Source of the DNA: Deltaproteobacteria bacterium
GTDB taxonomy: Bacteria; Desulfobacterota; Desulfarculia; Adiutricales; Adiutricaceae
Length of the DNA stretch: 9,220 bases
Assembly (NCBI GenBank): GCA_031277995.1
Contig: JAITLH010000366.1
Span: 1-9,220, forward strand
Reading direction: 5' to 3'
Both the position numbers and the translations under genes were made by a program. Below the pieces are notes generated by a model. It had not been told where the DNA came from. It did not search any database and saw only the letters and a program-made list of their open reading frames with translations. Below, in pieces: positions 1 to 6,449 of this stretch (position 1 is the stretch's first letter; the number at the start of each line of letters is the position of its first letter).

Positions 1-1
1 C

Positions 2-472
2 AAAACGGGTTTCGTGGTTTTTTTGGCGATGGCCATTGGGGCCGTGAGTTTTTTGGCCAATTTTTTGGGCATGCTCATCCAGGCGGCCTTTTCCCGAAGC
101 CGGGAAAGGTTGGCCGATAGCTCCGCGGCCCAATTTACCAGGGACCCCAAGGCCCTGGCCTCGGTTTTAAAAAAAATCGGCGGCCTGGCCAGCCCAAAAC
201 GATCTTCCTTACTTAGGCATCCGGATTTTAGGCACCTTTACGCGGCCGAAACCCCCTCGCTTTGGGAAAAATTCAATTTTCCCAAGTCCTTATTGGCGGT
301 GGTCAGTACCCATCCGCCCATTGAAGAGCGCATCTGGGAGCTCGATCCCAACTGGGACGGCTGGTATTGGGATTTTGAGCAAAACCCCGTGGATTACTTG
401 GCCGGGCCGACCGTCGGCGCCGCCCACGCCAGTCCCCAAACCGGCAAGATCAGATCGGTTTTGATACCCTAG
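2..472 (+). CDS. M48 family zinc metallopeptidase, C-terminal part (cut by left window edge)
   Basis: This is the 3' part of a membrane zinc metallopeptidase gene. The reading frame is open to the left edge, so the internal GTG at 14 is not the start. The visible product begins with a hydrophobic segment (FLAMAIGAVSFLANFLGM) and continues with SRSRERLADSSAAQFTRDP. The Glu of RERLAD matches the third zinc ligand of M48 peptidases; the HExxH helix lies outside the window. The family-typical tail STHPPIEERIWELDPNWDG follows. It is a close paralogue of the next gene, including a 48-bp identical stretch (333-380 versus 1564-1611). The gap to that gene is short and has no terminator, so cotranscription is likely. 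M48 proteins of this type act on membrane or envelope proteins; the substrate here is unknown. Confidence 0.9.
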   Translation, partial: KTGFVVFLAMAIGAVSFLANFLGMLIQAAFSRSRERLADSSAAQFTRDPKALASVLKKIGGLASPKRSSLLRHPDFRHLYAAETPSLWEKFNFPKSLLAVVSTHPPIEERIWELDPNWDGWYWDFEQNPVDYLAGPTVGAAHASPQTGKIRSVLIP

Positions 473-530
473 CCAGGGGCCGGTCCTTTTCGCCATGGCT
501 TAAGAAAATTCTCTCCAGTTGGACCGGATC

Positions 531-1673
531 ATGGAATATGGCAGCTCGAACCACTTTGAACGGCAAAAACAAAATAAATGGTGGAGCCTACTTTTTGGGT
601 CAGCCTTTGCCGCCGGCATAGTTTTTTTGTTCTTTGGCATATACTTTTTCATTACCGCCTTGGCCCCTTGGATTAACTCGATAGTTTCCCAAAAAAGACT
701 CCCCGAATATTCCGCCAAGTTATATGAGACCCCAAATAATCGGACCGTCCAGGCCCCGGCCGCCTCGGTCATTAGCCTGACCGCCGTGGCCATCGCCTTT
801 ATTTTTTCTTACGCCAGGATTACCCAAATTAAGGCCGGCGGCGGAACTTACGTCCCGTCTCTACTTAAGGCCGTGCCGTTGGGGGATGGCCATATCTTCC
901 TTAACCCCGAGGCCCAACGCCAAGAAAAAATACTGCGAAACGTCATCGGGGAATTGGCCGTAGCGACGGGCCTCCAGGAACCGGACGTCTACGTGTTATT
1001 AAACGAAGACTATATAAACGCCATGGCTTGCGGGCTGGAAGAGGACGATTCTTCCATAGTCATTACCAAGGGCTGCTTAAAGTATTTGGACCGCGATGAG
1101 CTAAGGGCCTTACTGGCCCATGAGTTTAGCCATTTGGCCAATTCCGACACCCGGCACTTTACCCTCATGGCCGGCTGGCTCCATGGTTTACTGGTCTTAA
1201 ATACCCTCTCTTTTCGTTTGCTTACCACGCGCCCCAATGTCGTACTGATCTTCCTATCCGCCTCGATCATGCTGGTAAGCTTTCTGGCCAACTGCCTGGG
1301 CAAGGTTATCCAAGCGGCCTTTTCCCGAAGCCGGGAGCGTTTGGCCGATAGCTCGGCGGCCCAGTTCACCAGGGACCCCCTGGCCCTGGCCTCGGTCTTA
1401 AAAAAAATCGGCGGCCAGAGCGACCCCAAACGCGGTTCCCTATTAAGGCATCCGGATTTTAGGCACCTTTACGCGACCGAAATCCCCTCGCTTTTGAACA
1501 AATTCAAGTTGCCCAAAGCCATCCTGTCGCTTTTGAGCACCCATCCGCCCATTGAAGATCGCGTCTGGGAGCTCGATCCCAACTGGGACGGCTGGTATTG
1601 GGATTTTGAGCGAAATCCCGTGGATTTCTTGACGGCCCCGTCTTTGGCCGCCGCCCAGGCCAATCGCCCCTAG
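531..1673 (+). CDS. Membrane-bound M48 family zinc metallopeptidase (HtpX/Oma1-like)
   Basis: The product is a 380-residue integral membrane protease. Hydrophobic segments lie near residues 20-45, 77-91 and 240-260 (start at 531). The zinc site HEFSH is at residues 197-201 in ALLAHEFSHLANSDT. The third ligand is Glu269 in SRSRERLADSSA. Other family marks are AGGGTYVPSLL, EPDVYVLLNEDYINAMACG and the tail STHPPIEDRVWELDPNWDG. Zn-dependent cleavage of membrane or misfolded envelope proteins is known for the superfamily; the substrate here is inferred only. In many genomes this subfamily sits beside a LemA protein, but none is visible here. The ATG at 531 is preferred over an in-frame TTG at 519, though neither has a clear Shine-Dalgarno sequence. 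The stop (TAG 1671-1673) lies inside a 15-bp tandem repeat, so the last residues (QANRP) are repeat-encoded. Confidence 0.93.
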   Translation: MEYGSSNHFERQKQNKWWSLLFGSAFAAGIVFLFFGIYFFITALAPWINSIVSQKRLPEYSAKLYETPNNRTVQAPAASVISLTAVAIAFIFSYARITQIKAGGGTYVPSLLKAVPLGDGHIFLNPEAQRQEKILRNVIGELAVATGLQEPDVYVLLNEDYINAMACGLEEDDSSIVITKGCLKYLDRDELRALLAHEFSHLANSDTRHFTLMAGWLHGLLVLNTLSFRLLTTRPNVVLIFLSASIMLVSFLANCLGKVIQAAFSRSRERLADSSAAQFTRDPLALASVLKKIGGQSDPKRGSLLRHPDFRHLYATEIPSLLNKFKLPKAILSLLSTHPPIEDRVWELDPNWDGWYWDFERNPVDFLTAPSLAAAQANRP

Positions 1674-1757
1674 GCCAATCGGCCTTAGCCCAATCGGCCC
1701 CGGGCCGGCCGCGCCAAGCCCAATCGAACCTAGGCCAATAACCCCCCGGGCCAATCC
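1658..1757. repeat. Degenerate 15-bp tandem repeat (minisatellite) over the 3' end of the M48 gene
   Basis: A core of GGCCAATCG or GCCCAATCG recurs at 1658, 1673, 1688, 1718, 1733 and 1749. A degenerate copy (GGCCGGCCG) fills the slot at 1703, giving seven slots at a 15-bp period (16 bp for the last). The array begins in the last codons of the M48 gene, and its second unit carries that gene's TAG stop. The remaining bases up to the terminator are C-rich and non-coding. The first M48 copy has no such repeat at its end. Confidence 0.75.
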
Positions 1758-1826
1758 CCCCACGCCCCAACCCCGGTAAATCACGGTCAAATCCCCAGGC
1801 TGGAAAAATCTATTGGGTTTTGATAC

Positions 1827-1867
1827 CCTAAAGGCCATTCTTTTAAAAAATGGCCTTTAGGCGTTTT
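1827..1867 (+). terminator. Intrinsic terminator after the M48 gene pair
   Basis: A perfect 13-bp inverted repeat (CCTAAAGGCCATT at 1827-1839, complement at 1849-1861) encloses a 9-nt loop and is followed by CGTTTT. It would end transcription of the M48 genes 154 bp after the stop codon and insulate polA. The stem is long and symmetric, so it may also work on the opposite strand, where A-rich sequence follows. Confidence 0.8.
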
Positions 1868-1912
1868 GTCGCTAGCCACCCTTATGCTTAATTACTTAAA
1901 TACACTTTTTTT

Positions 1913-1917
1913 AGGAG
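1913..1917 (+). promoter_or_regulatory. Ribosome binding site of polA (AGGAG)
   Basis: AGGAG lies 6 nt before the GTG at 1924 and is what decides that start. It gives a short leader before the conserved VYLMDASAFIHRAFHAV block, as expected for PolA. A promoter must lie in the AT-rich stretch 1868-1912, but no convincing -35/-10 pair was seen. Confidence 0.8.
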
Positions 1918-1923
1918 ATTTGA

Positions 1924-4806
1924 GTGTCCAGTAGCCCTGAAACGGTTCATTTGCCCCTTAACGCCGGTCCGGAAACGGTTTATTTAATGGACGCCAGCGC
2001 CTTCATTCACCGCGCCTTCCACGCCGTGCGGGAAATGGCCACCATGGCCGGGGTGCCCACCGGGGCGGCCTTTGGTTTTACCGGCACCCTTTTAAAACTG
2101 CTTAGGGAAACCAAGCCCAATTATTTGGGCGTGGTTTTTGACAGCCGCGGCAAAACCAGACGCCACGAAATTTATGGGGAATATAAGGCCAACCGCCCGC
2201 CCATGGACCCGAACCTGGCCAACCAGCTCGAACCCATCAAGAAAATCGTGGAATCGCTGGGTTTAACAACCCTCGAAAAACCCGGTTTCGAAGCCGACGA
2301 CATCATCGCTTCCCTTTGCGGCTTGGCCGTTTCCGAAAACCGGCCGGTCGTCATCGTTTCCGGGGACAAAGATTTTTACCAGCTCCTCTCCCCGACCGTT
2401 TCCATGTACGACCCCTCCCCGAACAAAAACTCGGCCATGACCCTGGAGAGCTTTAAGGAGCGCTTCGGGATCGAGCCGGCGGCCTTTTTGGACGTCCAGG
2501 CCTTGATGGGCGATTCCAGCGACAATATCCCCGGGGTCCCCAAAGTTGGCGAAGTCACGGCCTTGAAACTAATCTCCGAATGGGGGAGTCTGGATAACCT
2601 CTATCAAAATCTCCCAAGGATCACCAAAAACGCCGTTCGCCTGACCCTGACCGAAAACGAAGCCTCGGCCCGGCTCTCCAAAACCCTGGCCAAGCTTGGC
2701 GAGGGCTTGGAGCCCATCGTCCCCATCGAAGACTTAAAGCCCCGGAACTGGAACGCCAAAACCTTGTTTTCGGTTTTTTCGTTCCTGGAGTTTAACCGCT
2801 TTGCCAGGGAACTTGAGGCCTCGGGCCCCGTTTGGCTCAATCAAGATCGAGTCAAGCTTCTAACGCCCTCAAAACCCGCGGTCAACCGACTTTTTGGGCC
2901 CGGCTCGCTTGGTTACGAGGCCCCAGACGACAAGATTAAGGCCGTCTTGGTTGACTCGCCCGAGGCCTGGGCCAAGTTAGAAGAGGCCTTGACCCAGGCC
3001 CAACAAGATAAGGGCGCCGTGGGCCTGGCCTATGAGCTTAAGGACAAGGCCGTTTTTTTGGCCTCCGGGCGAGACTCCGGGGCCCTGGTGGGCCTGTCTT
3101 TGGCCGCGACCGAGGATTTGGGATTTTACGTTCCCATAAACCACAAAAACCATAAAAACCAACCCCAGCGATTGGTCTTGGAAAAACTAAGCCCTTTTTT
3201 CTCCTCGAATAAGCCCCTAAAATTCGCCCATGGCTCCAAGGCCCTAGGCCACGCCCTGGCCGCCCTGGGCGGGGCCGCCGGGCCCGAGGGGGCCCAAATC
3301 TTCGACTGCCCCGTCGAGGATCCCATGCTGGCCTCCTATCTGATTAACCCCGACGACAAAAACGATTTGCCTGCGCTTAGTTCCAAATACCTGGACCGGG
3401 GCCTTAAGACTTTGGCCGAGGCGACTGGGGTTACCAAAAAACCCGACCCGGCCTTAATGGCCCCAACGGACCTCCTAAAGCATTCGGTCAAAAACGCCGC
3501 GGCCACCTTGGAACTCCAAAGGAAGTTGGAAGGGGAGCTAAAAAAAGATCCGGCCCTGGAAGAACTTTTTTACCTAGTCGAGCTGCCCCTGTCCGAGGTC
3601 CTAAGGAGGGTGGAAGAAGCCGGGGTTTTGCTTGACCCAAAGGTTTTGCGCGAGGTCTCCGATGGTTTTGCCAAGAGCCTGGCCGAACGCGCCCAAATAA
3701 TTTACCGCCAAGCCGGGCGCGAGTTTAACCTGGGCTCGCCTAAGCAAACCGCCGACGTTCTCTTCGAAGACCTAAAAATCCCGACCATAAAAAAGACGGC
3801 CAAAAAAACCTTCTATTCCACCGACAACGAGGTTTTGACGGAACTGGCCTTGATTTACCCCATCGCCCGGGACATCTTAATCCATAGGGAGCTCTCGAAA
3901 CTCAAAAACACCTATGCCGACAAACTGCCCCTATCCATAAGTCCCATAACCAAACGGGTCCACACGACCTATAACCAAGCCCTGGCCGTCACGGGGAGGC
4001 TTTCTTCCTCGGAACCCAATTTGCAAAACATACCCACCAAGTCCGAGGAAGGGCGGCGCATCAGGGCCGCCTTCATGGCCGCCCCCGGCCATTACCTCGT
4101 CTCGGCCGACTATTCCCAGATCGAGCTTCGAATCATGGCCCACTTTTCCCATGACCGGACGCTCCTGGACGCCTTTTTAAACGACGAGGACATCCACGCC
4201 CAAACCGCGGCCCAGATCTTTGGCCTAAGGCACGGCGCCGTAACCCAGGACGCCCGCCGCCAAGCCAAGACCATAAATTTTGGCGTGATCTACGGCCAGG
4301 GCGCCTTCGGCCTTTCCAGGGCCCTAAACATTACCTTTCAAGAGGCCAATAACTTCATCAACCGTTATTTTGAGCGCTTTCCCGGCGTCCGCAAATATAT
4401 GGACACCACCCGGTGGGACGCCAAGAAAAACGGTTTCGTCACCACTTGGTATGGCCGAAAACGTTACCTGCCCGGCCTTAAAAGTAGCCACGGCCCAACC
4501 AAGCGCGAGTCCGAACGCATGGCCATCAATACCCCCATCCAGGGCACCGCGGCCGACGTCATCAAAATGGCCATGATTCAAGTGGATCGGGCCTTGGCCG
4601 ACCAAAAACTCAAAGCCCGCGTAATCATCCAAGTACACGACGAACTGGTCTTGGAAGTTCCCCAAGACGAACTGGAAACCGTCAGCCGACTGGTCGCCCG
4701 CGAAATGAACGCCGTTGGCCAAAACCCCCTCCTGGACAGCGCCCGCCCCTTAGACGTCAACCTCAAAGTCGACGTGGCCCACGGCCGCGCCTGGGTCCAC
4801 GCCTAA
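1924..4806 (+). CDS. polA: DNA polymerase I with inactive-looking proofreading domain
   Basis: A 960-residue family A DNA polymerase for gap filling, RNA primer removal and repair synthesis in the cytoplasm. The 5'-nuclease domain occupies about residues 15-300, with acidic motifs in LMDASAFIHRAF, EADDIIASL, SGDKDF (148, 150) and GDSSDNIPGVPKVG. The polymerase domain (about 550-960) is intact: TGRLSSSEPNLQNIP, motif A DYSQIELR (Asp729), motif B with Arg778, Lys782, Phe786 and Tyr790 in canonical spacing, and motif C VHDELV (Asp906, Glu907). Phe at the motif B position matches E. coli Phe762. The middle 3'-5' exonuclease domain is degenerate: Asp355 of E. coli corresponds to Ala369, no Asp exists in the Exo II region (430-460), and Exo III Tyr497 and Asp501 correspond to His520 and Asn524; only Glu371 remains. 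The start is GTG, set by the AGGAG. The gene appears monocistronic. Confidence 0.98.
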   Translation: MSSSPETVHLPLNAGPETVYLMDASAFIHRAFHAVREMATMAGVPTGAAFGFTGTLLKLLRETKPNYLGVVFDSRGKTRRHEIYGEYKANRPPMDPNLANQLEPIKKIVESLGLTTLEKPGFEADDIIASLCGLAVSENRPVVIVSGDKDFYQLLSPTVSMYDPSPNKNSAMTLESFKERFGIEPAAFLDVQALMGDSSDNIPGVPKVGEVTALKLISEWGSLDNLYQNLPRITKNAVRLTLTENEASARLSKTLAKLGEGLEPIVPIEDLKPRNWNAKTLFSVFSFLEFNRFARELEASGPVWLNQDRVKLLTPSKPAVNRLFGPGSLGYEAPDDKIKAVLVDSPEAWAKLEEALTQAQQDKGAVGLAYELKDKAVFLASGRDSGALVGLSLAATEDLGFYVPINHKNHKNQPQRLVLEKLSPFFSSNKPLKFAHGSKALGHALAALGGAAGPEGAQIFDCPVEDPMLASYLINPDDKNDLPALSSKYLDRGLKTLAEATGVTKKPDPALMAPTDLLKHSVKNAAATLELQRKLEGELKKDPALEELFYLVELPLSEVLRRVEEAGVLLDPKVLREVSDGFAKSLAERAQIIYRQAGREFNLGSPKQTADVLFEDLKIPTIKKTAKKTFYSTDNEVLTELALIYPIARDILIHRELSKLKNTYADKLPLSISPITKRVHTTYNQALAVTGRLSSSEPNLQNIPTKSEEGRRIRAAFMAAPGHYLVSADYSQIELRIMAHFSHDRTLLDAFLNDEDIHAQTAAQIFGLRHGAVTQDARRQAKTINFGVIYGQGAFGLSRALNITFQEANNFINRYFERFPGVRKYMDTTRWDAKKNGFVTTWYGRKRYLPGLKSSHGPTKRESERMAINTPIQGTAADVIKMAMIQVDRALADQKLKARVIIQVHDELVLEVPQDELETVSRLVAREMNAVGQNPLLDSARPLDVNLKVDVAHGRAWVHA

Positions 4807-4814
4807 GAGCCAAG

Positions 4815-4850
4815 CCCGGCCCATGGGCCGGCCAAAAGAACCGGGTTTTT
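4815..4850 (+). terminator. Possible terminator after polA
   Basis: Just after the polA stop is a 16-bp perfect palindrome (4816-4831, CCGGCC/GGCCGG arms). CCGGG at 4841-4845 can pair with CCCGG at 4815-4819 and runs directly into five T residues. The outer stem is only 5 bp, so the call is tentative, but position and T-run fit a polA terminator. Confidence 0.4.
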
Positions 4851-5111
4851 GAAAACGGCCGTAAAGGGGCCTGGGAGCGCTTCCGGCCCTTAGCCGCTAC
4901 CTCCCTACCTGCCGCCGCCACCAAACGCCTCCGCGGGCCTATTTTGGCCGTTTACGGGGGGATTTGACCGGGGGGTGAGGTTTGGCGTTTTTGGTTTTCG
5001 GCCCAGATGAATTAAGCCAACCCACTTGGTTTTTTGGCCGCGAGCGCCCAAAAACCAAGGGACTCATATTTTAGGCGACTTTGGTTTCAATCATTATTTT
5101 TGAGAAAAAAA
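4851..5111. other. Intergenic region between polA and WG gene 1, with two potential hairpins
   Basis: No gene is supported here once WG gene 1 is started at 5112. The region holds a distal imperfect hairpin (AAGGGGCC at 4864-4871 with GGCCCTT at 4885-4891, loop containing GGGAGC), a purine-rich part with two runs of six G (near 4936-4976), and a proximal hairpin at 5025-5059. The GC-rich part up to about 5000 differs from the AT-rich spacers of the later array copies. No clear promoter was found. Confidence 0.5.
5025..5059 (+). promoter_or_regulatory. Leader hairpin of WG gene 1 with GAGC in the loop
   Basis: CTTGGTTTTTTGG (5025-5037) pairs with CCCAAAAACCAAG (5047-5059) with one mismatch; the loop contains CGAGC. 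The GAGC lies 70 bp before the ATG, close to the 74-78 bp of the GAGC elements before copies 2-4, so it is probably the counterpart of their conserved leader element. No T-run follows, so simple termination is unlikely. The role is unknown. Confidence 0.5.
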
Positions 5112-6227
5112 ATGAAAATCGGTTTTAAATTTTTCTTCGCTTACGCCTTAAGTATCTTTTTGTCTTGCCTTAGCCAGCCGGGAAACGCCCAAGAGGGATA
5201 CGATCCCGCGGATTTTTTCGCCGTCGCCACTATCGATGGACAATATCTCGGCGTTATAAACGATAAAGAAGAATGGGTCATTAAACCTATCTTTAAAGGC
5301 TTAAAAATCATACGATCGAATAACCTTTTTTCAATAATTGCCCATTTTGGCGATAAATGGGGAGTGATAGATACCAAAAATGATTTCGTTTCGATAATTT
5401 CGAAGCTGGGGCCGCCCGCCGATTTATCCGAGCCCCTTGGCCCTAAAGGCTTATGGGCCATTCCCCCCCAATTCGACAAAGTCGGGGATTACGCGGAAGG
5501 CCTAATCGCGGCCGAAACGGATAACCGGCAGGGCTTCATTGACGCCCATGGGTCGTGGGCGATACCGCCCGGGTTCGGTAAGGTTGGGCCTTTTTCCGAG
5601 GGCCTGGCCGCCGCGACCAAAAATGGCCGGTTTGGTTTTATCGACCATAACGGGGCCTGGGCCATTCCCCCAACCTTCGATTACGTCGGGACTTTTTCCG
5701 AGGGCCTGGCGGTCGCGAGAAACGATTACGACTATGGGTTTATCGATAAAAACGGGGCCTGGGCCATCCCCCCTCAGTTTGACTATGCCGACGGCTTTTC
5801 CGAGGGCCTGGCGAGCGCGACCAAAGACCGCCAGGAAGGTTTTATCGACCGTGACGGCGCCTGGGCCATAGCCCCGGGGTTTATCCGCGTCGGGGCTTTT
5901 TCCGAGGGCCTAACGGTAGCGAAAAAGGGCGACAAACGGGGTTTCATCGACCCTGACGGCGCCTGGGCCATCCCCCCTCGGTTTGACTACGCCGACGGCT
6001 TTTCCGAGGGCCTGGCCGCCGCCCAAAAAGACGGCCAATGGGGATTTATCGATAAAAAAGGCGCCTGGGCCATCCCGGCGGATTTCGATTGGGCCCATGG
6101 CTTTTCCAAGGGCCTGGCCTTAGTGACAAAAGACGAAAAAGATGGATTTATCGACAATAAAGGCAACTGGGTTATAAAACCGCGCTATAAGCATTTAGAC
6201 TTAGACACCTTAGAAATACCAAAATAA
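5112..6227 (+). CDS. Secreted WG-repeat protein, copy 1 (6 full units)
   Basis: A 371-residue exported protein. The signal peptide (residues 1-26) has Lys2 and Lys6, a hydrophobic core and a likely cut after GNA. Residues 27-140 hold degenerate WG units, including WGVIDTKNDFVS. From residue 141 come six 34-residue units, each starting GFID, then G-x-W-A-I-x-P and FSEGL, followed by a 27-residue cap (GFIDNKGNWVIKPRY). WG-type repeats are beta-rich and have no assigned biochemical function. The start at 5112 is preferred over an upstream in-frame TTG at 5034 because the signal peptide then begins MKIGFKF, aligned with MKNSFKI and MIKSFKI of the next copies, after a purine-rich GAGAAAAAAA. It has no Cys in the mature part, unlike copies 2 and 3, and is the most GC-rich and divergent copy. 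Periplasmic or extracellular location is inferred. Confidence 0.9.
   Translation: MKIGFKFFFAYALSIFLSCLSQPGNAQEGYDPADFFAVATIDGQYLGVINDKEEWVIKPIFKGLKIIRSNNLFSIIAHFGDKWGVIDTKNDFVSIISKLGPPADLSEPLGPKGLWAIPPQFDKVGDYAEGLIAAETDNRQGFIDAHGSWAIPPGFGKVGPFSEGLAAATKNGRFGFIDHNGAWAIPPTFDYVGTFSEGLAVARNDYDYGFIDKNGAWAIPPQFDYADGFSEGLASATKDRQEGFIDRDGAWAIAPGFIRVGAFSEGLTVAKKGDKRGFIDPDGAWAIPPRFDYADGFSEGLAAAQKDGQWGFIDKKGAWAIPADFDWAHGFSKGLALVTKDEKDGFIDNKGNWVIKPRYKHLDLDTLEIPK
5532..6143 (+). repeat. Six in-frame 102-bp WG units of gene 1
   Basis: Units start at 5532, 5634, 5736, 5838, 5940 and 6042; a truncated unit (cap) starts at 6144. Each encodes exactly 34 residues beginning GFID and containing FSEGL (FSKGL in the last). 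No insertions or deletions occur between units. Confidence 0.93.
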
Positions 6228-6283
6228 TCGCCTTAAAAATTTTAAAAAATTAAAAAAAATTATTTTTATCAATATAACTAACT

Positions 6284-6312
6284 TTATAAGCAAAATTTTC
6301 CTATAGTATAAT
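6284..6312 (+). promoter_or_regulatory. Candidate sigma-70 promoter of WG gene 2
   Basis: TTTATA (6284-6289, four of six consensus bases) is separated by 17 bp from a perfect TATAAT (6307-6312). Transcription would start near 6319, giving a leader of about 130 nt that carries the conserved GGGAGC element. The region is very AT-rich, so chance matches are likely. Confidence 0.35.
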
Positions 6313-6345
6313 AACTTTAGGCTAACTTTTAACTCGCGGCGCCGC

Positions 6346-6442
6346 GGAAAAAACCATTAAAACGCCCTTGGGAGCTTTTTAAAAAGCCTTTTGGCCAAGT
6401 TATTTTATTTATAAAACTCTGATTTTAATTCCAACTTTGGAG
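6346..6442 (+). promoter_or_regulatory. Conserved leader block of WG gene 2, ending in its GGAG ribosome binding site
   Basis: It begins GGAAAAAACCATT and contains TTGGGAGC followed by a perfect 14-bp palindrome GCTTTTTAAAAAGC (6374-6387), then TATTTTATTT, GATTTTAATTCCA and the GGAG at 6439-6442, 7 nt before the ATG. The same ordered elements recur before copies 3 and 4. Directly upstream is a 12-bp palindrome CGCGGCGCCGCG (6335-6346), partly shared with copy 4. Confidence 0.65.
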
Positions 6443-6449
6443 AAAAAAA

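Noticed and set aside
1443..1838. Minus-strand reading frame with a GLG/IGLG five-residue pattern resembling pentapeptide repeats
   Set aside because: It is the antisense shadow of the M48 gene and the 15-bp minisatellite; the period of 15 bp creates the five-residue pattern.
4936..4980. G-quadruplex in the spacer after polA
   Set aside because: There are only two long G runs with no further G-triplets close by, so a standard four-tract pattern is not met.
5034..5111. In-frame TTG upstream start for WG gene 1, adding 26 residues
   Set aside because: It lies inside the leader hairpin, has no ribosome binding site, and would bury the signal peptide. The start at 5112 aligns with the other copies.
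5112..5190. Lipoprotein signal in WG copy 1 (Cys19 in IFLSCLS)
   Set aside because: The preceding residues do not fit a lipobox well, and the aligned position in copies 2 and 3 is not Cys; a cut after GNA or VKA is more consistent.
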